From assembly GCF_020524085.2 (NCBI RefSeq), contig NZ_CP129016.1, positions 1,606,001 to 1,670,000 on the forward strand: a stretch of DNA of 64,000 nucleotides, in the 5' to 3' direction. Shown piece by piece: positions 9,436 to 19,362 of this stretch. The stretch comes from Halobacillus litoralis (GTDB taxonomy: Bacteria; Bacillota; Bacilli; Bacillales; Halobacillaceae). Made by a program: the position numbers and the translations under genes. How positions within the stretch are numbered: the first letter of the stretch is position 1; each line of letters opens with the position of its first letter. The notes under the pieces are model-generated. The model searched no databases, had not been told where the DNA came from, and worked only from the letters and a program-made list of their open reading frames with translations.

Positions 9436-9466
9436 TAGAAAGGGTCTGTACGCAGGCCCTTTTCTA
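9436..9466 (+). terminator. Hairpin between tctC and tctB
   Basis: AGAAAGGGTCTG pairs with CAGGCCCTTTTCT around a TACG loop, with a bulge and a T-rich right arm. Such a partial terminator or stabilising hairpin is common after binding-protein genes, where it keeps tctC mRNA more abundant than the membrane subunits. Confidence 0.6.
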
Positions 9467-9486
9467 TTAGATTGAAGGTGATGTTC

Positions 9487-9945
9487 TTGCTGAAAACGTT
9501 GAACCAGAAAGTGAGTATCTTTTTGATTTTGTTCGCTGCTGGTTATCTTTATTTGACCTATAACTTAAAGGAATACCCTTACGTGCCAGTCGATTCGGAT
9601 TTCGTTCCAAAGATCCTGGGCTATTTATTGATTATTCTTGCGGTCTTTTTATTCTTTGATAAATCCTCAGAGACAGAAGAGGAAAAAGAAAAACGTCAAG
9701 TACCGAAAAAAGAAATGCTCGTTTTACTCGCGGTTGGGGGCATGATCTTTCTTTATATTTTCCTATTAGAGATCATCGGTTTCGTTTTGAGTTCTATGCT
9801 ATTCATTATTGCCTGTTCCTGGTTCCTGGGGTACAGAAAGCTTGTGACCACCATCCTCGTTGCGGTTCTATTTCCACTGATTATGTACCTTTCGTTCAAT
9901 TACTTACTACAAATCCGTCTCCCACAAGGAGTTTTACCATTTTAA
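9487..9945 (+). CDS. tctB: Tripartite tricarboxylate transporter small membrane subunit
   Basis: 152 residues from TTG 9487, 6 bases after AAGGTG; an ATG at 9481 is possible but too close to that site. Four hydrophobic segments (about residues 9-28, 44-60, 79-98, 104-145 as a pair) and the VDSDFVPKILGYLL motif match TctB. It partners TctA in the membrane. The gene ends 16 bases before tctA, whose Shine-Dalgarno AAAGGAGGTG begins right after the stop. Confidence 0.8.
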   Translation: MLKTLNQKVSIFLILFAAGYLYLTYNLKEYPYVPVDSDFVPKILGYLLIILAVFLFFDKSSETEEEKEKRQVPKKEMLVLLAVGGMIFLYIFLLEIIGFVLSSMLFIIACSWFLGYRKLVTTILVAVLFPLIMYLSFNYLLQIRLPQGVLPF

Positions 9946-9961
9946 AAGGAGGTGAGTCACC

Positions 9962-11481
9962 ATGGGTGCAATGGAAGGATTAATGCAGGGAGTTCAGGTC
10001 GCGTTCAGCTGGCAGGGGATTTTGTTCGTTCTGATCGGTGTCGTAGCTCTGGTACGCTCATTGGAATGATGCCGGGACTTGGTCCAATCAGTGCGATTGC
10101 GATCATGATTCCGATCACATATGGAATGGACCCCTCTGTCGCCTTAGTGATGATGGCGGGTGTCTATTACGGGGCTGTATTCGGTGGATCGACGTCTTCG
10201 ATTCTCTTGAACGCACCAGGGATATCAGGGACAGTAGCCACATCTTTTGACGGCTATCCGATGGCACAGCGAGGGGAAGCAGGAAAAGCATTGGCGATTG
10301 CTGCGATATCATCCTTCGTCGGAGGAACGGTTTCCGTCGTCTTGCTGATGTTGTTCGCTCCCGCCTTATCTGCCGTCGCCGTTTCATTCGGTCCGCCTCA
10401 ATATTTTGCCCTCATGTTTTTAGGTCTGACTGCTATTGCAAGTCTATCCGATGGCTCAACGATCAAAGCTTTAATAACAGCTACCGTCGGTTTTATAGTG
10501 GCGACCATTGGAATCGACGGCCAAACGGGAACAAGCCGTTTTACGTTTGGCAATCCCAACTTATTGGAAGGAATCGATTTTCTAGTCATCGCGCTAGGAT
10601 TGTTTGCATTGGCTGAGATTTGTTTTCTTGTGAAAAAGCGTAAAGATCAATCACTGCAAAATCAGGGGGACATTGGAAGTTTGAAGCTTAGCAAAGAGGA
10701 CTTCAAAGAAATGCGCGGCCCTATGAGCAGGCAGTCGTTCCTCGGTTTCATTCTTGGTGTTTTGCCAGGAGCAGGCGCAACCATCGCTTCATTCATCGGT
10801 TATATTTCAGAAAAGAAAATCGCTAAAAACCCGAAAGAATTCGGGAAAGGATCGATCAAAGGGTTGTCTGCACCGGAAACGGCCAATAATGCAGCGACCA
10901 GTGGTGCCTTTGTTCCATTGCTGAGCCTTGGTATACCAGGGTCCGGAACAACAGCTGTTATGTTGGGCGCATTCCTCGTCCTAGGTATTCAGCCGGGACC
11001 ACTACTGATGGCTGATCGTCCGGAAGTTTTCTGGGGCATCATTGCTAGTATGTATATTGGAAATATCTTTTTATTGATTCTGAACTTACCACTCATTCCA
11101 TACATCGCAAAAATATTGAAAATCGCACGGCCCATGCTGATCTCCTTAGTTGCGATCTTCAGTTTGATCGGTGTTTATGCCATAAGCTTCAGTACATTCG
11201 ATTTGTATCTATTGCTGATCTTCGGTTTTGTCGGATATTTAATGAGACTATTCAGCTTCCCGGCAGCTCCGTTCATCTTAGCTTTCATTCTCGGTGGTAT
11301 GATGGAGCAGTCATTAAGACAGTCGCTTACGGCTGCAGGTGGAGACATGATGATTCTCATCTCCGACCCGGTATCTATAGGACTTTACATCGTAAGTATT
11401 CTATCGTTCGTTGTTCCGATCATTCGTAATCGAAAAAATACACAAGCGGATCATGCTGAAGAAGAGTCGAATGCTTCCTGA
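9962..11481 (+). pseudogene. tctA: Tripartite tricarboxylate transporter large membrane subunit, frameshifted
   Basis: The true start is ATG 9962, 9 bases after AAGGAGGTG, giving MGAMEGLMQGVQVAFSWQGI as expected for TctA, but this frame stops at 10070. The remainder (GTLIGMMPGLGPISAIAIMI onward) is in another frame from about 10051. Deleting two bases in GCTCTGG at 10046-10052 restores VVAGTLIGMMPG and a 505-residue protein, the family length. The rest shows the duplicated TctA architecture, including LNAPGISGTVATSFDGYPMA and a second GVLPGAGATIASFIGY repeat. Without repair the transporter should be non-functional; a sequencing error in a CT repeat is equally possible. Confidence 0.85.
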
Positions 11482-11505
11482 TACGGGAGCATTCGGCTTT
11501 TTATT
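11469..11505 (+). terminator. Intrinsic terminator after tctA
   Basis: GAATGCTTCC (11469-11478) pairs with GGGAGCATTC (11485-11494), followed by GGCTTTTTATTTTTT. The left arm overlaps the last codons of tctA. Confidence 0.85.
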
Positions 11506-11913
11506 TTTTAGGCTAAAGACGAGCTTGTATCGCTCAAATGGAATTGGAAATCCCTCAAAATAGGTAAAGGATTACTGAACCCAAGCAGGATATCAATCAA
11601 AGTCAAAAAATTACCTATTTTAGAGCCAACCCCCCTTCATTTTTCAAATATAATATGAAAATTTTTTTCAATCTATTGCAAATAAGAGTGAAAACGCTCA
11701 CACTAAGAGTATAGCCGACATACAAAGCGTCACGTTTCTCACATCGCTGAAATTAAGCCTGATGCGGATTGTGTGCCTCCTATTGCCTCTTTAAAAACAG
11801 CCGAATTTTCAGTAAAATAATTTTCATGGCCAACTACACATTTTAGACACATTTCATAAATGTGATGAATGAGGTAAACAATAAAACAGTGTTCCTGGCG
11901 TAAGCCTGTTCAC
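11506..11913. other. Intergenic region tctA-zwf
   Basis: About 400 bases without a supportable gene. It is AT-rich and holds one strong cre-like site (11689-11702) and, at its right edge, the zwf promoter. I see no RNA gene or repeat here. Confidence 0.5.
11689..11702 (+). promoter_or_regulatory. cre-like site, TGAAAACGCTCACA
   Basis: Matches the TGWAANCGNTNWCA consensus, apart from a C at the penultimate variable position. It is about 225 bases before the mapped zwf promoter and 200 after the tctA terminator, so which gene it serves is unclear; there may be an additional upstream promoter. Confidence 0.45.
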
Positions 11914-11942
11914 TTACATATTTGGTGCTCATGCTTTATACT
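11914..11942 (+). promoter_or_regulatory. Sigma-A promoter of zwf
   Basis: TTACAT (11914-11919), a 17-base spacer, and TATACT (11937-11942). The predicted transcript begins near 11949, 30 bases before the zwf start, with AGGAGGT in between. Confidence 0.65.
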
Positions 11943-11978
11943 AATAAAAGCGCAAAAGTACAGGAGGTAACACGAATC

Positions 11979-13472
11979 ATGGACCAACTCAACACGAAAA
12001 GTCATGGAATCGATACCGCAGAAATGATGGACGACATGACCTTTGTTTTATTCGGAGCAAGCGGTGATTTGGCGAAACGTAAAATCTATCCCGCTCTCTA
12101 TAATTTATATATCGAGGGGAAAATGCCGAATTCCCTTTCCGTTGTAGGCCTTGGACGTAGACAGTATTCGCAGGAAGATTTCCACAGCATCATTAAAGAG
12201 TCTCTGGAATCTTTCTCAAGAAGAGATGTAGACGAATCGAATTTGGACGAGTTCCTTGCTTCTTTCCGCTATTTCATTTTCGATGCGATGAAGGATGAAT
12301 CTTATCAAGGATTGAAAGCCTTTATTGAAGAAAGGGAAAGTGAGCTTTCGATTCCAGAAAACCGTCTTTTCTATCTTTCGGTTGCACCGAAGTTGATTGA
12401 GCCGATCGCGGCTTCTCTTCACGAAAATGGGATCACAGACACGAGTGGCTGGAAGCGTCTGATCGTTGAAAAGCCATTCGGAAGTGACTTGCATTCTGCA
12501 CGTCATTTAAATAAAAAGCTGACAAAAGTATTCCAGTAAGAAGAGATTTTCCGTATCGACCACTACCTTGGAAAACCGATGGTGCAGAACCTTGAGTCGT
12601 TGATCCGTCCGAACCCGATTTTGAAGGCCCTGTGGAATCATGAACAGATTGCGAACGTTCAGATTACAGCGAGTGAGACGGTCGGTGTTGGAACGAGAGC
12701 AGGTTATTATGACAAGGCTGGAGCCATTCGTGATATGGTACAGAACCATTTGCTGCAGCTAGTGATGATGACCGCCCTTCATCACCCGGAAAAATTGACG
12801 CCGAAACAAATTGAAGAAAAGAAAAAAGCGATCATGGAATCGCTGCGTCCTGTGGAGGAAGATGAAATCTCTAAACATGTGGTGCGTGGACAGTATGAAG
12901 CGGGTGAAATGAACGCAGAACCAATCCCAGGTTACTTAGATGAAGACGGTGTTGCGGAAAACTCGAACAACGACACGTACTTCGCTGCTCGTTTGTACAT
13001 CGACAACGATTACTGGAAAGGCATTCCTTTTTACATTCGTACAGGGAAACGCCTCGAGAAAAAATCGACACGCATCATCATTGAGTTCAAGAACGAGGTT
13101 GCTGATGATGAAGATGCGGCAGGAGCAGTGTCCAACCTGTTGATGATCGAAATCAATCCGAACGAAAGTGTCGGGCTGCGCATCAACTTGAAAGACGATT
13201 CGAATGAGAAGTTCGAACCAGCGTACATCAATTTTTCTAAAAACTTGGATGCCCAACCAGAGGCTTATGAAAACCTATTGGAAGATGCCATGCAGGGGCA
13301 CTCCACTTATTTCGCTCACTGGAGTGAGGTGGAACTTTCCTGGAAGTGGGTTCAGCCAATTTTGGAAGCATTCGAAAATGACGCTCTCCCTCTTCACGGC
13401 TATCAAGCTGGATCTGAAGGACCGGAAGCAGCTGAGAAGCTATTGAACGAAGACGGCTATACATGGTGGTAA
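11979..13472 (+). pseudogene. zwf: Glucose-6-phosphate 1-dehydrogenase with an in-frame stop
   Basis: Start ATG 11979 follows CAGGAGGTAAC. The N-terminal NADP-binding motif FGASGDLAKRKIYPALYNL and the VEKPFG motif are intact, then codon 187 (12537-12539) is TAA. The same frame continues with EEIFRIDHYLGKPMVQN, the active-site segment containing the catalytic His region, and runs to the normal C-terminus near residue 497. The expected residue is probably Glu (GAA), so one base substitution explains the stop. The enzyme would open the oxidative pentose phosphate pathway and supply NADPH together with gnd. Unless read through, the interrupted gene encodes no active enzyme. Confidence 0.9.
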
Positions 13473-13512
13473 GAACTTTTTACAGATAGAATGGAAAGGA
13501 TTTGATCGGAAC

Positions 13513-14925
13513 ATGGATAAGCAGAATATTGGAGTCATCGGTTTAGGAGTCATGGGGGCGAACCTTGCCCTGAACATCCAGGATAACGGCTACACTGTGT
13601 CTGTCTATGATTACTGGACAGACCGTGTAGACGAACTGGTCGGAAATGATGAGAATACAGGAAATATTTCTGGTGCTTACAGTGCCGAAGAATTCGTCGC
13701 TTCTCTTGAGAAACCACGTAAAATCTTGATGATGGTCAAAGCAGGCGACACAACAGACAAAGTCATCGAAAGCCTCGTCCCTCACTTAGAAGAAGGCGAC
13801 ATGCTGATCGACGGCGGAAACACGTACTACGAAGATACAGAACGCCGTGCATCATACTTAGAAGAAAAAGGCATCCACTTCATCGGTACAGGATTCTCCG
13901 GCGGTGAAGAAGGTGCCCGTAAAGGACCTTCCATCATGCCAGGAGGACCGGGTGAAGCGTATGCTGAGGTAAAACCGATCTTTGATGCGATCGCAGCGAA
14001 CGTTGAAGGTACACCATGTGCTGCTTACATGGGCCGCGGCGGTGCCGGTCACTACGTGAAAATGGTTCACAATGGCATTGAGTACGGTGATATGCAGTTG
14101 ATCTGTGAAGCGTACTTCATCATGAAGAATGTACTTGGATTGTCTGCACAAGAACTTCACGAAGTGTTTAAAGAGTGGAACGAAGGAGAACTCGACAGCT
14201 ACCTGATCGAGATTACTGCAGACATTTTCACAAAGGTGGACGAAGAAACAGGCAAGCCGCTTGTTGAAGTCATCCTTGATACGGCCGGTCAAAAAGGAAC
14301 AGGAAAATGGACAAGTAAGAGTGCCCTTGACCTTGGTGTTCCACTACCGATCATCACAGAATCCGTATTCGCTCGCTTCATCTCTGCGATGAAAGAAGAA
14401 CGCCAAAAAGCGAGCCAATACCTGAATGGTCCAGAAGTCACTTTTGATGGAAACAAAGAAGAAGTCATCGAGTCACTGCGTAAAGCGTTGTACATGAGTA
14501 AAATCTGCTCCTACGCGCAAGGTTTCGCACAGATGCGTGCACAGTCAGAAGAAAAAGGCTGGGACCTACAGTACGGCGACATCGCGATGAACTTCCGCGG
14601 CGGCTGCATCATCCGTGCCCAGTTCCTTCAGAAGATCAAAGACGCGTACGACAAAGAAGAGAACCTGACGAACCTGCTTCTTGATCCGTACTTCCAGGAC
14701 ATCGCAACATCCTATCAAAAAGAGCTTCGTGAAACTCTAGCTCTTGCGATCCAAAACGGTGTACCGGTACCTGCGTTCTCCAGTGCGCTTGCGTACTATG
14801 ACAGCTACCGTACAGCCAAGCTTCCAGCGAACTTGCTGCAAGCACAGCGTGACTACTTCGGTGCGCACACGTATCAGCGTGTGGATAAAGAAGGTACGTT
14901 CCATACGGATTGGATTAATGGTTAA
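13513..14925 (+). CDS. gnd: 6-phosphogluconate dehydrogenase, decarboxylating
   Basis: 470 residues, the normal length of the NADP-dependent long-chain enzyme. The Rossmann motif [16 protein letters not shown] is at the N-terminus, followed by [21 protein letters not shown], the catalytic Lys-containing [14 protein letters not shown], and the C-terminal FHTDWING tail. It converts 6-phosphogluconate to ribulose 5-phosphate and CO2 with NADPH formation. It lies 40 bases after zwf and probably shares its transcript. High use of C/G-ending codons relative to neighbours suggests high expression. Confidence 0.95.
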   Translation: MDKQNIGVIGLGVMGANLALNIQDNGYTVSVYDYWTDRVDELVGNDENTGNISGAYSAEEFVASLEKPRKILMMVKAGDTTDKVIESLVPHLEEGDMLIDGGNTYYEDTERRASYLEEKGIHFIGTGFSGGEEGARKGPSIMPGGPGEAYAEVKPIFDAIAANVEGTPCAAYMGRGGAGHYVKMVHNGIEYGDMQLICEAYFIMKNVLGLSAQELHEVFKEWNEGELDSYLIEITADIFTKVDEETGKPLVEVILDTAGQKGTGKWTSKSALDLGVPLPIITESVFARFISAMKEERQKASQYLNGPEVTFDGNKEEVIESLRKALYMSKICSYAQGFAQMRAQSEEKGWDLQYGDIAMNFRGGCIIRAQFLQKIKDAYDKEENLTNLLLDPYFQDIATSYQKELRETLALAIQNGVPVPAFSSALAYYDSYRTAKLPANLLQAQRDYFGAHTYQRVDKEGTFHTDWING

Positions 14926-14939
14926 TCATGACGAACAAG

Positions 14940-14977
14940 AGCGCAAGCCTGTAATTTAGGGGCTTGCGCTTTTTTTA
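14940..14977 (+). terminator. Intrinsic terminator after gnd
   Basis: AGCGCAAGCC pairs perfectly with GGCTTGCGCT (14961-14970), loop of 11 bases, then seven T residues. Confidence 0.92.
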
Positions 14978-15214
14978 TTTCTGTACTTGTGCATCGTATT
15001 TTATCTTCATGCTTGTACATTTCTTATATGAATCATTCCTGTTCTAAGATGACTACTTTTCCCATTTTGTGGTATATAGTTTATAAGAGAAAAAGGTAAT
15101 TTAAATATGGACAAGCGACAACGAAGGTGTTTCTGGATTATTAATTCGTGGTACTCTCTGTCTATATTTTGGAGGCCGTGTTGAGGAATAATATCAGGGT
15201 AATTATAATGTAGG

Positions 15215-15230
15215 GTTCGTTATATAGAAA
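15215..15230. promoter_or_regulatory. Degenerate SinR-operator-like palindrome
   Basis: GTTCGTTATATAGAAA differs by two bases from the best copy, GTTCTTTATATAGAAC at 23987. It stands 103 bases before a second, better copy. Confidence 0.5.
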
Positions 15231-15317
15231 TTAAACATTGACCAGATAATTCTATATATCTAGACAACCTTTTTGCAGGAATTAAAGGTTAAGGAAAGAA
15301 GTATTACTTAATCTATT

Positions 15318-15333
15318 GTTCTTTCTTAAGAAC
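15318..15333. promoter_or_regulatory. SinR-operator-like palindrome directly before a -10 box
   Basis: GTTCTTTCTTAAGAAC has perfect inverted arms GTTCTT/AAGAAC and contains the SinR half-site GTTCTTT. TATAAA follows immediately (15334-15339), the same arrangement as at the EPS promoter. It probably controls the downstream tyrosine-phosphatase gene. Confidence 0.65.
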
Positions 15334-15521
15334 TATAAAGGGTGAGTGACAAAAGGGAAGGTTAGTGAGAGCAGGCCCTCCAAATGGAAACTGACTTCTA
15401 AAATCGCTTACCTATTTTTCGTAACATAGACAACAAGGATTACTTTCAACGTATAATCAAGTCGCGTAATGAACAGAAACTGATGAATGTAGGTTCGAAA
15501 TAAATCATAGGGGTGGATAAA

Positions 15522-16284
15522 ATGATCGATTTGAACAGTCATATTTTACCTGGACTTGATGATGGACCTCAGACGATGGATGAAAGTATTGAAATGGCGA
15601 AAGCAGCTGTCGAGCAGGGTATTGATACGATGGTTGCAACCCCTTATCACCTTCATAGAAAGTACAACAATCCAAAATCGTTAATCCTGCAGAAAACTGC
15701 TCAGTTAAATGATGAATTATTTAAACAGGGCATCGATCTGACGGTTCTACCTGGACAAGAAATAAAGGTCAATGGAGACATGGAGACTTTAAAAGATGAA
15801 GTTCTCCCTATCAATCAGAATAGTGGCTATGTGTTCCTTGAATTACCGAACCACGACCTGCCGCATTATACAAACCAAGTGATGTATGATATTCAAATGT
15901 TGGGTTATAAACCTGTGCTCGTCCATCCTGAGCGTAATAAAACTCTTCGTGAGCAACCGAACGAGCTCTATAACTTTGTTAGGAATGGAGCTATTACGCT
16001 AGTCAGCGCTGCCAGTATTGCTGGTAAGTTAGGAAGGGGAAGTCCAAAAATTTTCTTACCAAATGATTGAGTTTAATTTAGCTCACCTGGTGGCCTCCGA
16101 TGCCCGTGATACGAAAAAGCGTGGTTTTTTCATGAAAGAAGCTTACAGTAAAATTGAGAAAAAATTCGGTACGGATCTTATGTATCAATTCATGGAAAAT
16201 GCTCACGTTGTTCTAGAAGGAGAAATGGTATATACAGAGCCTCCGGAACGGATTCGAACAAAAAAGCGGCTTGGGATTTTTTGA
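15522..16284 (+). pseudogene. CpsB/YwqE-type PHP-family tyrosine-protein phosphatase, frameshifted
   Basis: ATG 15522 stands 6 bases after AGGGGTGG. The frame runs to a stop at 16070 with a garbled end, while the expected continuation (VQKFSYQMIEFNLAHLVASD) is one frame over. Removing one G from GGGG at 16036-16039 restores a 253-residue protein, the YwqE length. The family dephosphorylates bacterial tyrosine kinases such as the EPS kinase at 24824. The PHP signature normally reads DxHxH...LPGxDDG; here it is MIDLNSHILPGLDDG, so the first metal-binding His is Asn. Frameshift plus ligand loss suggest decay, or two sequence errors. Confidence 0.8.
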
Positions 16285-16416
16285 TTCACATGGAGTTTGT
16301 ATTTTAATTTTAAGAAAAAGTGGTGAAATGAATAAACTATACTATAAAAAGTCATGATCGATAAACCCCACCTTTTGTAGCTGAAATTTTGCATGGATTG
16401 CTAAGTTAATGTATAA

Positions 16417-16453
16417 AAAAAGTCATTGAAGAATTAATCTTCAATGACTTTTT
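16417..16453. terminator. Bidirectional terminator between phosphatase and protease genes
   Basis: AAAAAGTCATTGAAGA (16417-16432) and TCTTCAATGACTTTTT (16438-16453) are perfect 16-base arms with loop ATTAA, giving A and T runs on both sides. It serves the plus-strand phosphatase gene and the minus-strand protease ending at 16466. Confidence 0.9.
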
Positions 16454-16465
16454 GAGTTCTTCCTA

Positions 16466-18853
16466 TTATTTGAAAATCAAGACTTTACCAACCGTACCAT
16501 CTTCACTTTGACCAGTAACTCTGAACTTAAGTCCGTATTCAGGAACGTTACGTCCTGCATCTACAAGACCTTGGTTGGAGTAGTCTGCACTGTCATCGAA
16601 AAGAGGAGTACGCTTCGTGTAGTTATCTTTCATGGTTACACCAAGAAGATCCGTGTAGTCTAGATACATTTTTTCAGATTTATCCAAGCTGAAAGCAGCA
16701 TCATGGACTTGATAACGAGTCAACCCAAGACTACCATCACTCCATTTGTTTACGCGCTGGTCTGCATCCACAACACCTAAGAACCCGTCTCCAGGGTGGA
16801 ACCCTGTCCAGTTTTCGGAATATTGATTATCCACATACCAGACGACAAGTCCGTCATCGAATGTCATGAGACTGTCTCCACGGCGGATGTTGGCTAATCC
16901 TTCATCCACACCGTTGTGAGTACGCCATTCAAGCAGGTAGTAGTGATCAGAACGTTTGATTCCATCATTTTTCGTAAAACCATCAAGCTCGAATTCTGAG
17001 TCACCTTCTGCATCATCAAAGACAATTTCTTCCCCGTCAACGACGATTGAAAGATCATCAGCATAGAGGCCTGGGTTCGATACAGCAGCATCTGTCACGT
17101 ATTCAATGGCCACTTCAACTTCCTGACCTGCATAAGCAGAAAGGTCGAAGGAAGCATTGATCCAGCCTTCAGAACTTCCTGTAATTCCATGACCTAGGTT
17201 AGAGCCATACGGGTTAGTATCTGTTGTAATATCACTTGGGATTGGGTCCCCGTTTACAGTAACGTAGGCATAATCCCAGTCTGTTTCAATGTCATACCAA
17301 GTCTTGAAGTTGAATTCAGCACTCTCGGCGCCTGTTAAATCTACAGTAGTTGTTAAATTGTTGTGTAAGTCATCAGCACTACCAGAGAAGTATTCATATT
17401 CACCACTGGCCGGTTCGTTTATGACCGTTTCTTTTTGTGGCAAGTTGACTTTGACGACGTCATCGTTCGTGCCTTTCGTGTTGGCTTCGTCTAAGAAGAA
17501 TTCCATGCCTTCCTGTTTGACATCTTCTACATTAATTTCTGAACCAGATAACCAGTTTCCTTGGGTACCTTCACTGTCCACGACAGCAGAAGTTTGCAGC
17601 ATTTCTTTTGCATAAGGACTGAATCCTGTCGGCATCGTACCAGGGATGTCACCAGCCCAGCTTCCGCTTGACATGATGGACCAGTAGCTGACCGGCTCCC
17701 CTTTTCCTGAATACTGAGTATCGTATTCGTCTGGAAGACCAAGGTCATGTCCGAATTCGTGTGCCATAACTCCGACAGCACCATCTTCAGGCTCGATTGT
17801 GTAATCGTAGGCTGCCATAGCACCGCCCCAGTAAGGAACAGCTGCTTGTGTATCCTCAAGTGCGAAGACTCCACCAAGATTCCAACGGTGTGACCAAATC
17901 GCATCAGGACCTAGGGAACCTCCACCAGCTTCTTCACCAACCCCAGAGTGGATGACCATTAAGTGGTCGACCAATCCATCAGCCTCGAGATAGTTACCAT
18001 CACCGTCTAGGTCATAACGATCCCACTTGTCATAGTCAGCAAGCTTTACTTCTGGATCAGCAGCAGCAGCTTCAAGAGCTTCTTTGACTAGACCGCGAGC
18101 ATTAACATCACTATCATCTTCTGTTGGATAGTTCCCGCCATAGGCAGCAGCAGGTTGACTAGCCGTGTACCAGCCAGCTACTTCACCTTCGACAGAATAA
18201 CTTCCACCAGACTGCTGTTCATAATATTGTTTCATAGATACATAGTTTTCCCCGTCTGGACCTGTCCAGCCACCTGTACCGAATAGCATATCCTGATAAT
18301 GCTCACGTGAGTAGGCATCTTCGCCCTCATAATGCATATCAGTTTCCTCAGGAGATAGAGAATTGTGAGGCTTGTCTGGATAATCGACTAAAAGGACGAG
18401 AACCTTATCCGTACGCATTTCTCCGTTATAGGCTTCTTCTTTTACACCATCAGGAGTTTCAGCTTGTCCAAGTTTATTACCTTTTCCTTTCGTTAAGCTA
18501 TTATTCTCCATAGCTTTTTTCAATTCTTTCTTTGTCTCAGCTTCTTCATCATCGAACTGCCCTTTGGCTTTTTCAGCAGAAGTTTGTTTAGACTTGAGGA
18601 ATTTCTTTAACCCTTCCTCAGCTTCCGCAGGTGTGGCATCTTTGGCAATCTTACCGTTCTCTTTCAACATCTCGATCAAGCGCTCATCATTAGCAATCGC
18701 TGCATCAAATGGCATACCGCTAGGAGAATGTGAATGAGATTTATGTACGTTCTCATGCCCGGTTGTTGGCAAGTCGAATGCACTGGCGCTCATCGGTCCC
18801 ATGGTGAGGGCTAGAGCTAAAGCAGATGTTACAATCTTTGACGTCTTTTTCAA
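16466..18853 (-). CDS. Immune inhibitor A-type M6 metalloprotease, secreted
   Basis: 795 residues with a clear Sec signal peptide ending SASA (about residue 25), then a propeptide rich in charged residues. The M6 catalytic domain carries the zinc motif HEFGHDLGLPDEYD near residue 363. A C-terminal MAM/jelly-roll-like region (about 480-640) and a further beta-rich domain follow, as in Bacillus InhA proteins. It is a secreted endopeptidase; InhA relatives degrade matrix and antimicrobial proteins. The gene is monocistronic, terminated by the hairpin at 16417-16453, and preceded by AAAGGGGTCA. In B. cereus inhA genes are tied to stationary-phase control; no operator palindrome was seen here. Confidence 0.92.
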   Translation of the reverse strand: MKKTSKIVTSALALALTMGPMSASAFDLPTTGHENVHKSHSHSPSGMPFDAAIANDERLIEMLKENGKIAKDATPAEAEEGLKKFLKSKQTSAEKAKGQFDDEEAETKKELKKAMENNSLTKGKGNKLGQAETPDGVKEEAYNGEMRTDKVLVLLVDYPDKPHNSLSPEETDMHYEGEDAYSREHYQDMLFGTGGWTGPDGENYVSMKQYYEQQSGGSYSVEGEVAGWYTASQPAAAYGGNYPTEDDSDVNARGLVKEALEAAAADPEVKLADYDKWDRYDLDGDGNYLEADGLVDHLMVIHSGVGEEAGGGSLGPDAIWSHRWNLGGVFALEDTQAAVPYWGGAMAAYDYTIEPEDGAVGVMAHEFGHDLGLPDEYDTQYSGKGEPVSYWSIMSSGSWAGDIPGTMPTGFSPYAKEMLQTSAVVDSEGTQGNWLSGSEINVEDVKQEGMEFFLDEANTKGTNDDVVKVNLPQKETVINEPASGEYEYFSGSADDLHNNLTTTVDLTGAESAEFNFKTWYDIETDWDYAYVTVNGDPIPSDITTDTNPYGSNLGHGITGSSEGWINASFDLSAYAGQEVEVAIEYVTDAAVSNPGLYADDLSIVVDGEEIVFDDAEGDSEFELDGFTKNDGIKRSDHYYLLEWRTHNGVDEGLANIRRGDSLMTFDDGLVVWYVDNQYSENWTGFHPGDGFLGVVDADQRVNKWSDGSLGLTRYQVHDAAFSLDKSEKMYLDYTDLLGVTMKDNYTKRTPLFDDSADYSNQGLVDAGRNVPEYGLKFRVTGQSEDGTVGKVLIFK

Positions 18854-18961
18854 TAAAATGACCCCTTTCTTTCTTAACCTTTTTTATCCTACATTTTCTA
18901 ATTTATCAAAATAGAAGGAATAATCAATTCATTCTACAAAATATTCAGAAAAATAAGTAAA

Positions 18962-18996
18962 AAAGACTACACTTAGTATAGTCTTTGCCTTTTTTC
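18962..18996. terminator. Terminator-like hairpin upstream of inhA
   Basis: AAAGACTA and TAGTCTTT form an 8-bp stem with a 9-base loop, with T-runs on both strands. On the minus strand it could stop transcripts from the tail-spike-like gene before they reach inhA. Confidence 0.6.
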
Positions 18997-19362
18997 GACA
19001 CCAAATGATTACAAAAGAGAGCGAATCCATTTTATTTTTTAGTAAAAAATGGAAAGTTTATAAATTTTAGGATTGAAATTAGGTTGGTAAGGTTTGCATC
19101 ATAACAAAGCAAATAAAGAATGTAGTAAATTTCATGGAGACGTAAAAGTTAAATTCATTAAGGGACATAAATAATAAGTGAAATTCAGAAATTTCAAGAG
19201 AGTAGAGGTTTATAAAATTAAGTAAGTAAAAAGATATATTCAGCAGACGAAAGGACCATAGGCTATTATCCACTAGCCTATGGTCCTTTCAAAGGTAAGT
19301 TTATGATCTTACTAAGACTTTATAATTAAAATGTGCAACCTACTTGCTGTGATGGCTAAACT
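18997..19362. other. AT-rich intergenic region
   Basis: About 365 bases between the spike-like gene and the hairpin upstream of inhA. It contains the 17-bp inverted repeat at 19249-19290. A 64-codon minus-strand frame here is made of AT-rich Phe/Leu/Asn codons without a ribosome-binding site and is not credible as a gene. Confidence 0.5.
19249..19290 (-). terminator. Strong hairpin after the tail-spike-like gene
   Basis: Arms GAAAGGACCATAGGCTA (19249-19265) and TAGCCTATGGTCCTTTC (19274-19290) are perfect complements over 17 bases with an 8-base loop. It lies 73 bases after the minus-strand stop and is probably its transcription terminator, although the T-run is short. Confidence 0.6.

Larger units (their letters stand above)
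14978..15521. other. Intergenic region gnd to phosphatase gene, with operator palindromes
   Basis: About 540 AT-rich bases with no convincing gene. It holds two copies of the SinR-operator-like palindrome (15215 and 15318, annotated separately) and several -10-like hexamers, including TATAAA at 15334 and TATAAT near 15451. It is the control region of the CpsB/YwqE-like gene. Confidence 0.55.

Noticed and set aside
12537..12539. Programmed readthrough or recoding of the zwf stop
   Set aside because: TAA is not used for selenocysteine or pyrrolysine and no stimulatory structure was seen; mutation or error is simpler.
15107..15184. 25-codon frame MDKRQRRCFWIINSWYSLSI in the phosphatase control region
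   Set aside because: No Shine-Dalgarno sequence and no resemblance to a leader peptide.
19079..19273. 64-codon minus-strand frame
   Set aside because: AT-rich, no ribosome-binding site, low-complexity Phe/Leu/Asn composition, and it overlaps a strong hairpin.
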